From: Pedobacter sp. ASV17
GTDB lineage: Bacteria; Bacteroidota; Bacteroidia; Sphingobacteriales; Sphingobacteriaceae
Direction of reading: 5' to 3'
DNA length: 42,284 nucleotides
Assembly: GCF_016429065.1 (NCBI RefSeq)
Contig: NZ_JAELTX010000037.1
Location: 1-42,284, forward strand
Below, piece after piece: positions 1-6,210 of the stretch. The notes beneath the pieces were generated by a model. That model did not search any database and had not been told where the DNA came from. It saw only the letters and a list, made by a program, of their open reading frames with translations. The position numbers and the translations under genes were made by a program. How positions within the stretch are numbered: the first letter of the stretch is position 1; every line of letters begins with the position of its first letter.

Positions 1-1
1 A

Positions 2-76
2 GGCTTGAGCAACCAAAGCAGACAGATAGAATATTACCGTCCGAGATATAACCTAGGCGTTAAGTTTGATTTTTAA
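2..76 (+). CDS. C-terminal end of an outer-membrane beta-barrel protein, probably a TonB-dependent receptor (partial)
   Basis: An open frame enters from the left edge and ends at TAA 74-76. The last residues read EYYRPRYNLGVKFDF. Alternating hydrophobic residues and a C-terminal Phe are typical of the last strand of outer-membrane barrels, where that strand is the BAM recognition signal. Only 24 codons are visible, so the family is inferred. In Bacteroidota, phytase genes often sit beside TonB-dependent receptors, and the next genes here are a regulator (9 nt after this stop) and a phytase, which supports a receptor and an operon. Confidence 0.6.
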   Translation, partial: GLSNQSRQIEYYRPRYNLGVKFDF

Positions 77-85
77 TTGTTTTTA

Positions 86-1744
86 ATGATGAACGTTAGC
101 AGTAAAAAGAACCAATTGCTTAAAGCCATGTTAGTGATTTTAAGCGTATTTTGTGCAGGGGGAAACCTCCTTGCACAAAATACCACTGCTATCAAAGAAA
201 TTGGTCATGGCACTAGTGGACTAACCACGCCATCAGATGCTTTGTTCATCAAACAAAACGAACTTTATAAGCAAGCAAAAAGTAGCGGCGATTTACAGGG
301 AGAAGCAAGAGCCTTACAGCAAATGGGGCAAATCTGCTACCAAATGGGTTTATTTACCCAATCCCTAAGCTATCACATTAAGGCCGATGAAATTTTCAGG
401 GCCCATAAAAACGAGAAGCAAACGGCGGATAATTTGAACGATTTGGCATTGCTATTCCTCATCACCAAGCAGCAGAAAGAAGCCAAGCAGTCTTATTTCA
501 AGGCACTAAGTACTTATCAGTTGTTTAAAGATAGCACGGGTATTGCCAAAACCTATGCCAATTTGGGCCATTTTTACGAGAAAGTGCTTAATTACGACAG
601 CGCCTACTATTATCAGCAAAAGGCTATGCAAGTGTTTGATGCCATAGGCCATGCCGAAGGAGTAGCGTTGGTGCATGAGAATTTGGGCAGCATCTACGAA
701 GATAAATCGCAGTTTGATAAGGCCTATTTCCATTTCTCGAAAGCTTTGGCTTGGTTTGAACAGGGCGGGAATACCGAAATGCTGATTGACTCCTACAACA
801 ACGTGGGTGATGTGTACCGTAAGCAGGGACAATATACCCAAGCATTGCATTATACCCGCAAAGCAGAGAAACTGGCCAAAAGCACCAAATCATATAGCCG
901 TTTAAGTAGTGCCTACCGTGATTTAGGTAAAACATTTAGCTTCTTGAAGCAAAGCGATAGCACCTTTTATTATCTGGAGTTGAGCAGACAATACTTCTTG
1001 AGTTCCTATTCAGAAGAAAGTAAAAACCAAGAGGCATTGTTGAAGGTGATTTATGGTTTGGATAGAAAAGAACTGCAGATTGCTCAAATGGCACGTCAAG
1101 AAAAAATCGCTTGGGCCATTTACATTGCTTCGGGCATTGCGGCCGTGGTGTTTATTTTGGTCGCAGCCATTATTATTCGCAACCAACGCCATCGTATTTT
1201 AAGGGAGCGTGAAATTAGGGAGCGTGAAGAAAAGATTTTGAAGACCAAGCAGGAGCTGATGGAGATTGATTTGAACAACAAAAAAATGCAGGAAGAACAT
1301 CTGAAAGAAAACCTGCATACCAAAGCCAAAGAAATCACGGCCCATACCCTGCAAACCATTCAAAAAAATCAATTGCTGGAAGACATTAGGGATGCCCTTG
1401 CTGAAATGATTAAAAGTGACGGGCGAAGCTATAAAAAGGAACTGCGTAGTCTGTTGAACAAAATCAATCAGAACTTTCATAAAGATGCTTATTGGGACGA
1501 TTTTAGAAGGATTTTCGAAGAAATTAACCAAGAGTTTTTCGACCGCTTGCAGCAAATTAATCCAGGTCTTTCCGCGACCGATATCAAGTTCATTTCTCTG
1601 ATCAAACTTAATATCAATGCCACGGATATCGCCGCACTGCTAAGCGTATCCACCGATAGTTTGCGTGTAGCACGTTATAGGCTGCGCAAAAAACTTAAAT
1701 TGGAGCAAGGCGCTAGTTTAACCGCATTTATACAATCTATTTAA
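86..1744 (+). CDS. Membrane-tethered TPR regulator with C-terminal LuxR-like helix-turn-helix
   Basis: The protein has about 552 residues. An N-terminal signal peptide (hydrophobic core LVILSVFCAGG, then LLAQ) is followed by a tetratricopeptide array over roughly residues 45-320, with repeated Tyr/Ala/Gly positions and YxQxA-type units. A transmembrane helix lies at about 341-364, followed by a long charged coiled coil and a C-terminal helix-turn-helix at about 495-545 (SATDIKFISLIKLNINATDIAALL-type helices followed by RVARYRLRKKL). The layout puts the TPR domain in the periplasm and the DNA-binding domain in the cytoplasm. Such TPR-TM-HTH proteins are common in Bacteroidota and mostly uncharacterised. 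An in-frame TTG lies at 77, but ATG 86 (or 89) gives a normal signal peptide. The start is 9 nt after the upstream receptor stop. Control of the downstream phytase is inferred from position only. Confidence 0.85.
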   Translation: MMNVSSKKNQLLKAMLVILSVFCAGGNLLAQNTTAIKEIGHGTSGLTTPSDALFIKQNELYKQAKSSGDLQGEARALQQMGQICYQMGLFTQSLSYHIKADEIFRAHKNEKQTADNLNDLALLFLITKQQKEAKQSYFKALSTYQLFKDSTGIAKTYANLGHFYEKVLNYDSAYYYQQKAMQVFDAIGHAEGVALVHENLGSIYEDKSQFDKAYFHFSKALAWFEQGGNTEMLIDSYNNVGDVYRKQGQYTQALHYTRKAEKLAKSTKSYSRLSSAYRDLGKTFSFLKQSDSTFYYLELSRQYFLSSYSEESKNQEALLKVIYGLDRKELQIAQMARQEKIAWAIYIASGIAAVVFILVAAIIIRNQRHRILREREIREREEKILKTKQELMEIDLNNKKMQEEHLKENLHTKAKEITAHTLQTIQKNQLLEDIRDALAEMIKSDGRSYKKELRSLLNKINQNFHKDAYWDDFRRIFEEINQEFFDRLQQINPGLSATDIKFISLIKLNINATDIAALLSVSTDSLRVARYRLRKKLKLEQGASLTAFIQSI

Positions 1745-1795
1745 AACAGCGTTGCTTTTTTGTAAAGGCTTGTTCACTATTTGTAACGCTATTTT

Positions 1796-1833
1796 TTTGT
1801 TTTAATAACCCTTATGCACAACATTTGTGCATA
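1796..1833 (+). promoter_or_regulatory. Phytase promoter candidate overlapped by a perfect 21-bp palindrome
   Basis: TATGCACAA, then CAT, then TTGTGCATA form a perfect 9-bp inverted repeat at 1813-1833, ending 13 nt before the phytase ATG. A possible promoter overlaps it: TTTG 1796-1799, 20 nt, then AACATTTG 1820-1827, one mismatch from the Bacteroidota -7 box TAnnTTTG. A dimeric regulator bound to the palindrome would cover the -7 region. No T-run follows, so an operator is more likely than a terminator. The palindrome is seen directly; the promoter is inferred. Confidence 0.5.
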
Positions 1834-1846
1834 CTAACCATATTAA

Positions 1847-2923
1847 ATGAATACACTAAGCAAATATTTTTTAGCATTGGCCATTTTGCCTTTAGGTGCA
1901 TGTGCCCAAAAAAATCCTCAATCAAAAAACACCAATAATCCCAACACCGTACAGGCAACGGTAGTTACCGAAAAGGTAATGCACGATACCGATGACCCTG
2001 CCATTTGGATTAACCCAACTGACCCCAGCAAAAGTTTGGTGATTGGTACAGATAAAGATAAAGACGGTGCTTTATACGCCTTTGATTTGTCTGGTAAGAT
2101 AGTGAAAAGAGTAGGCGGGATACAACGCCCCAACAATGTCGACATTGCCTATGGCATTATGCTTGGCGGTAAAAAAGTGGATATCGCTGTAACTACCGAA
2201 CGTCAGGCCAATAAAATAAGAATTTTTAGTCTACCTGATTTATTGCCTATTGATAATGGTGGTATTGAAGTGTTTACTGGCGAAACCGAGCGTGACCCTA
2301 TGGGTGTCGCTTTGTACACCCGCCCAAGCGACCAAGCTATTTTTGCCATTGTAGGTAGAAAAACAGGACCAACGGACGGTTATTTATGGCAATATCAATT
2401 GGCTGATGCTGGGAATGGTCATATCGCAGCCAAATTGGTGCGCAAATTTGGAAAATACAGCAGTAAAAAAGAGATTGAAGCCATTGCCGTAGATAACGAG
2501 TTAGGTTATGTTTATTATTCAGATGAGCAAGTAGGCGTACGTAAATATTGGGTAGACCCAGCAGCGAATAATAACGAAGAATTGGCGCTATTTGCTAAAA
2601 CTGGTTTCTCGGCAGACCACGAAGGAATTGCCATTTATAAAACTGGAGAGAAAACAGGTTACTTATTAGTGTCAAACCAAGGTTCACAAAGCTTTATGGT
2701 TTATCCGCGTGAGGGTAGCAAAGGCAATGCTAATCAATATGACCTCATTACTGAAATACCAGTGAGCGCCATGGAAACGGATGGTGCTGATGCAGTTTCG
2801 GTAAACTTAGGAGCTAAATATCCAGAAGGTATTTTTGTTGCGATGAGTACCGATAGAACTTTTCATTTCTACGATTGGAGAGTAATTGCCGCTAAGATCA
2901 AAGCAGCGCAAGTGAAGAAATAG
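1847..2923 (+). CDS. Beta-propeller phytase (3-phytase), lipoprotein
   Basis: The protein has 358 residues, normal for beta-propeller phytases, which release phosphate from myo-inositol hexakisphosphate using calcium. The N-terminus has a lipoprotein signal ending LGAC (Cys19), so the enzyme is probably anchored in the outer membrane or periplasm. Two family motifs are visible: DTDDPAIW near residue 46 and NNVDIAYG near residue 96. Blade motifs such as TDKDKDGALYAFDLSGK and SADHEGIAIY carry the Asp/Glu residues expected to bind calcium. It lies 102 nt after the TPR-HTH regulator, with a palindrome over the likely promoter. Phosphate scavenging from phytate, with phytate or a product taken up by the upstream receptor, is the natural reading but is inference. 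Confidence 0.93.
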   Translation: MNTLSKYFLALAILPLGACAQKNPQSKNTNNPNTVQATVVTEKVMHDTDDPAIWINPTDPSKSLVIGTDKDKDGALYAFDLSGKIVKRVGGIQRPNNVDIAYGIMLGGKKVDIAVTTERQANKIRIFSLPDLLPIDNGGIEVFTGETERDPMGVALYTRPSDQAIFAIVGRKTGPTDGYLWQYQLADAGNGHIAAKLVRKFGKYSSKKEIEAIAVDNELGYVYYSDEQVGVRKYWVDPAANNNEELALFAKTGFSADHEGIAIYKTGEKTGYLLVSNQGSQSFMVYPREGSKGNANQYDLITEIPVSAMETDGADAVSVNLGAKYPEGIFVAMSTDRTFHFYDWRVIAAKIKAAQVKK

Positions 2924-2936
2924 TCTTTCCCTCCAT

Positions 2937-2962
2937 CGTCATTCTCGCGAATGCGGGAATCT
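2937..2962. repeat. GTCATTCC-type dispersed palindromic element, copy 1
   Basis: This reads CGTCATTC, then TCGCGAATGCGGGAATCT, a member of the GTCATTCCCGC...GCGGGAATC family. Related copies lie at 8277, 12211, 12330, 12418 and 25814. It begins 14 nt after the phytase stop and may form an RNA hairpin in the 3' end of the transcript. Confidence 0.7.
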
Positions 2963-2965
2963 AAA

Positions 2966-3022
2966 AGACTTACGAAGTTTCAAAAACTTCGTAAGTCTAA
3001 TTACTCTAAACTTCGTAAGTCT
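2966..3022. repeat. Dispersed AGACTTACGAAGTTT hairpin repeat, copy 1 (three-arm form)
   Basis: Arm 2966-2980 (AGACTTACGAAGTTT) pairs perfectly over 15 bp with 2984-2998 across a 3-nt loop. A second copy of the right arm follows at 3008-3022, so the left arm could pair with either. Similar units occur at 4357-4457 and 27833-27864. Its place just after the phytase gene suggests it ends or stabilises the transcript, though no long T-run follows. Confidence 0.85.
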
Positions 3023-3449
3023 GTTTAACCTGAGTTTGGAATAAGCGTTTTGCCATTTTTAAATATCTCTGGCCCTAGCAAAGCCTCTTCGTTCTACTAA
3101 AATCGGCCTTGGCCTGTTCGGAATGCACTAATAAGCCTTATTACTGACTTTAAGAGAACAGGGCGCAGCCGTGGATTTTTATTTATTTGTTTATATGATT
3201 TTAAAGGTATAAATGAGCTCACTATGTTTCGGTTTTGCATACTTTTTTCATCTATAGGAAACCTGCGAAGCAAGCATGAATACCATTTAAGATATCATAA
3301 CTAATGAATAAAAGTTTGTCCGCGAAGCGACAGAACCTTAAATAGTAGCAGGAAACTTATGTATTAAGTCTAAAAGTCCAATTATAATGAGTAGAAGGTC
3401 TTTTTTTCCGAACTCACATTATTTGTCTACTTCTTAAATTTTCGTTCCT
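3023..3449. other. Gene-free stretch with weak inverted repeats
   Basis: No convincing coding frame was found. A stem pairs CCTGTTC (3113-3119) with GAACAGG (3156-3162) and encloses AATAAG/TTATT at about 3130-3142, suggesting another dispersed palindromic element. The rest, AT-rich to 3449, shows nothing I can name. It separates the phytase from the convergent SDR gene. Confidence 0.5.
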
Positions 3450-4202
3450 TTAAACAGTCGTATAACCACCATCGGTTATATAATAAGCACCAGTCGTAAA
3501 CGATGCTTTATCCGAACTAAGGAATACCACCAATTCTGCTACTTCTTCGGGAGTCCCCAATCTGTTCATCGTTGCTTTAGCAGCAACAGCTTTTAAGCTG
3601 GCCTCATCTAAATTGTTATCTAATAAAGGTGTACGAATATAACCTGGGCCCACGGCATTACAGCGAATATTTTTCTGTCCATATTCGGCACCAATATTTT
3701 TAGTTAAACCAACCACACCATGTTTGGCCGCAGTATAGGCCACGCTATTAGGTGCAGCCACCGTACCATGAATAGATGCCATGTTTACAATGCTGCCACC
3801 GCCATTTTTTTCCATTTGTTCCAACTGGTATCTACAACCGTAAAATACCCCACTTAAGTTAATGGCAATTACTTTGTCCCAGCCAGCAATATCATACTCA
3901 CCAGTGGGTGCCGCAGGGCCGCCAATACCAGCATTATTGCAGGCAATATCTAACCTGCCATATTTTTCTACCGTACCAGCTACCAATTTTTTATTGTCTT
4001 CGGCGATGCTCGAATCCGCTTTAATGAAATGGGCTTCTCCACCACTTTTTTGGATTTCTGCTACGGTGGCATTTCCATGTTCTTCGTTGATGTCTGATAC
4101 GACTACTTTAGCACCTTCACGTGCATAAGCTTCAGCAATGGCTTTACCGATGCCTGAACCAGCTCCAGTAACCAAGGCTACTTTGTTTAATAGTAATGAC
4201 AT
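3450..4202 (-). CDS. SDR family oxidoreductase (3-oxoacyl-ACP reductase/glucose dehydrogenase-like)
   Basis: The 250-residue length and all motifs fit a classical short-chain dehydrogenase with a Rossmann fold. TGAGSGIG at 12-19 binds the cofactor, NNAG at 89-92 stabilises the sheet, and Ser143, Tyr156 and Lys160 (YTAAK) form the catalytic set. Asp37 at the end of strand 2 favours NAD(H) over NADP(H). The C-terminal ITDGGYT is also typical. The substrate cannot be read from sequence. The gene stands alone between a phytase (convergent) and a histidine kinase on the same strand about 270 nt upstream, with a palindrome-rich gap, so it probably has its own promoter. Confidence 0.93.
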   Translation of the reverse strand: MSLLLNKVALVTGAGSGIGKAIAEAYAREGAKVVVSDINEEHGNATVAEIQKSGGEAHFIKADSSIAEDNKKLVAGTVEKYGRLDIACNNAGIGGPAAPTGEYDIAGWDKVIAINLSGVFYGCRYQLEQMEKNGGGSIVNMASIHGTVAAPNSVAYTAAKHGVVGLTKNIGAEYGQKNIRCNAVGPGYIRTPLLDNNLDEASLKAVAAKATMNRLGTPEEVAELVVFLSSDKASFTTGAYYITDGGYTTV

Positions 4203-4225
4203 AAATGATAAGTTTTAATTTGTGA

Positions 4226-4252
4226 TGAACTTTCAAAAAATTGAAAGGTTCA
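4226..4252. promoter_or_regulatory. Inverted repeat upstream of the SDR gene
   Basis: TGAACTTTCAA and TTGAAAGGTTCA are inverted copies with one bulged base and a 4-nt spacer, beginning 24 nt before the SDR start codon. It could be an operator or a 5'-UTR hairpin. No clear TAnnTTTG box was found beside it on the minus strand. Confidence 0.45.
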
Positions 4253-4356
4253 CTATTAAAACAAGTCGTAATATCGGAAGTTTTTATTTTGTGGAAGGAG
4301 GTGCTCAATATGACAAAAACGTGTCAAAAGAGGTAAGGGAGATGCTTTTTATATCT

Positions 4357-4457
4357 GAGACTTGCGAAGTTTTAGAAAGGCAAAGCCATTGCTTTGATTT
4401 AGACTTACGAAGTTTTCAAAACTTCGTAAGTCTAACTACTCTAAACTTCATAAGTCT
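4357..4457. repeat. Dispersed AGACTTACGAAGTTT hairpin repeat, copy 2 (extended)
   Basis: The core arms 4401-4416 and 4418-4433 pair over 16 bp around a single base. A third arm (4443-4457, one G-to-A change) follows after the same AACTACTCT-like spacer seen in copy 1. Upstream, 4357-4373 carries a diverged left arm (GAGACTTGCGAAGTTTT), and CAAAGC-CATT-GCTTTG (4381-4396) forms its own small hairpin. It lies just beyond the 3' end of the kinase gene and may terminate it. Confidence 0.8.
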
Positions 4458-4475
4458 CGTGAAAAATATACAAAG

Positions 4476-5678
4476 CTATATCGAAGGAATCCTGATTTTG
4501 AAACAACTGCCTTGGCCTATTTTAGATTCGATGTTCATTTCGCCATTAAGGTCGTTCAATAGTTTTCGCACCATAGGCAGGCCAAATCCATAGCCCTTTT
4601 CGCCAACAGTACCATCGCTACTTTCGGCAGTGCCTTCTAAAATTTCATCAATTGCTTCTTGGCCAATGCCCGTTCCGCTGTCCCTTACTTCTAAAATCAG
4701 TGTTTTTTTGTCGGTTTCCAGAAACAGATCCAGCAATACCTTAATGCTGCCATCATTAGGCGTAAACTTGATGGCATTCGAAATCAAATTGCCAACAATC
4801 TGCATGAGTTTATCCTTTTTGATAGATATGGTTTCAAAGGCAATATTAATTTCTACCTCTAAATTGATTTGCTTGTTAAAAGCTTGTGGTTGATATAATT
4901 TGTCTAGCTTCTCCTTAAAGATTCTTAAGTTGAAAACCTCGACTGTACAATTCAGTTTTTCAAGGGAACTTTTTAAAATTTCATCGGCCAAATCTAATAC
5001 AGATTGACCACTTTTACCCATCATGCCTATGATGTTTTGCAATTCATCTTTCGGAAATTCATCCAAGTCACCAGCAATCATATCAGCTAGGCCAATAATA
5101 CCTCCAATAGGTCCTCTAATATCATGGGCTACTTTTTTATAGGCATCTGTTTGCGAATTTAATTGTTTCTGCAATGATTTAATGCTGCTGGCGTCATTAA
5201 TTCGGGCAATGATTTGACGGGCTATTATTTTTAGTTGTTCTATTTTTTCCTCAGATAATTTACCGTGAAGTTTATTATCTATCACACATAATGAGCCAAT
5301 ATTAAAGCCATTGGCCGACTTAAGCGGGATGCCAAAATAGTACTTAAGGTTCATGGGTTCGCCAATAAAATCCTCAGAAAGAAAGCGCTGGTCTTTGGAT
5401 AAATCTTCAATTTCCAGATGGTCTTCCTCCATTAAGGTAAATTGGCAAAGCGTATCATCTATTGGGGTTTGATATACGTCTAAACCAAAGCGCGAAACAA
5501 TCCATTGCGTGTAGGAGTCAATAAACGAAATCAGGGAAATCTCTGTGCCTATAATTTTAGCCGCCAAAAAACTCAGGTCTTTAAAGACATCGTTTAAAGC
5601 GGTATAGTCAAGGTCAAGCTCAAATAAGCTGGCTAACCTTTCAGTTTCATTCGCGGGAATTGTACGGGTGGTTTGCAA
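4476..5678 (-). CDS. Soluble GAF-domain sensor histidine kinase
   Basis: The protein has 400 residues and no transmembrane segment. A GAF domain covers about residues 25-160, including IGSLCVIDNK near 127-136. The dimerisation/phosphoacceptor helix carries AHDIRGP with His185. The ATPase domain shows the N box (NLISNAIKF, 297-305), G1 (DSGTGIG, 333-339) and G2 (GYGFGLPMV, 362-370). It should be a cytoplasmic kinase sensing a small ligand or redox state. No response-regulator gene adjoins it, so it is an orphan in this window. A good minus-strand promoter lies at 5714-5744, giving a leader of about 30 nt. Confidence 0.92.
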   Translation of the reverse strand: MQTTRTIPANETERLASLFELDLDYTALNDVFKDLSFLAAKIIGTEISLISFIDSYTQWIVSRFGLDVYQTPIDDTLCQFTLMEEDHLEIEDLSKDQRFLSEDFIGEPMNLKYYFGIPLKSANGFNIGSLCVIDNKLHGKLSEEKIEQLKIIARQIIARINDASSIKSLQKQLNSQTDAYKKVAHDIRGPIGGIIGLADMIAGDLDEFPKDELQNIIGMMGKSGQSVLDLADEILKSSLEKLNCTVEVFNLRIFKEKLDKLYQPQAFNKQINLEVEINIAFETISIKKDKLMQIVGNLISNAIKFTPNDGSIKVLLDLFLETDKKTLILEVRDSGTGIGQEAIDEILEGTAESSDGTVGEKGYGFGLPMVRKLLNDLNGEMNIESKIGQGSCFKIRIPSI

Positions 5679-5713
5679 GGGCTTTGATATTTAGTTTGTG
5701 CGATGTTTTATTA

Positions 5714-5744
5714 CAAAAATATAATTAGCGTCCAAAAAAGCAAC
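5714..5744 (-). promoter_or_regulatory. Bacteroidota-type promoter of the GAF kinase gene
   Basis: On the minus strand GTTG (5741-5744) is followed after 19 nt by TATTTTTG (5714-5721), an exact TAnnTTTG -7 box. Transcription would begin near 5707, about 29 nt before the kinase ATG. Confidence 0.6.
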
Positions 5745-5787
5745 TTTTGTAGTGTGCTAAATTTTCTTTTTAATGTATTTTTGAAGG

Positions 5788-6168
5788 ATGTCAACAATAA
5801 TATGTCCCTGTTCGTCGGGCAAGCCTTATGCCCAATGCTGTGAAACTTACCATTTAAAAGAAGCGCTTGCGCCAAGTGCCGAATTGCTCATGCGGTCGAG
5901 ATATAGTGCCTATGCTTTGCATTTGATAGACTATTTATGGGATACTACCCATCCCGCTAAAAGATATCTATATAATAAAGCAGATATGGCGCAATGGGCC
6001 AAGGCCAATCATTGGCTAAAACTGGAAATTGTTTCTGCCAAAAAGAATGTGGTGGAGTTTAAGGCTTTTTATCAGAAAGGATTGCAGCAGTATGTTCATC
6101 ATGAACGTTCGCAGTTTAAAAAAGAAAAAGAGCAGTGGTATTATTTTTCGGGCGACCATTTTCACTAA
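5788..6168 (+). CDS. YchJ-like protein with N-terminal SEC-C motif
   Basis: The protein has 126 residues. The N-terminus has the zinc-binding SEC-C motif CPCSSGKPYAQCC (residues 6-18), and the rest (ELLMRSRYSAYALHLIDYLWDTTHP, then HHERSQF near the end) matches the YchJ family, whose fold resembles NTF2. The function of YchJ is not established. A TAnnTTTG-like box (TATTTTTG, 5776-5783) ends only 4 nt before the ATG, so the transcript may have little or no leader, but no good -33 box was found. The gene is divergent from the GAF kinase and lies 42 nt upstream of the TonB receptor, with which it may be co-transcribed. Confidence 0.9.
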   Translation: MSTIICPCSSGKPYAQCCETYHLKEALAPSAELLMRSRYSAYALHLIDYLWDTTHPAKRYLYNKADMAQWAKANHWLKLEIVSAKKNVVEFKAFYQKGLQQYVHHERSQFKKEKEQWYYFSGDHFH

Positions 6169-6210
6169 ATTCAACCTAAACAAAGCCTCTAATTATTTGT
6201 TCTGAACCCC

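Noticed and set aside
1813..1833. Terminator after the TPR-HTH gene
   Set aside because: The palindrome is AT-rich with no T-run after it, lies 69 nt past the stop and overlaps a promoter-like box, so an operator fits better.
4222..4593. 123-codon plus-strand frame between the SDR and kinase genes
   Set aside because: It runs through the palindromic repeat at 4357-4457 and into the antisense of the kinase, and its translation has no recognisable domain.
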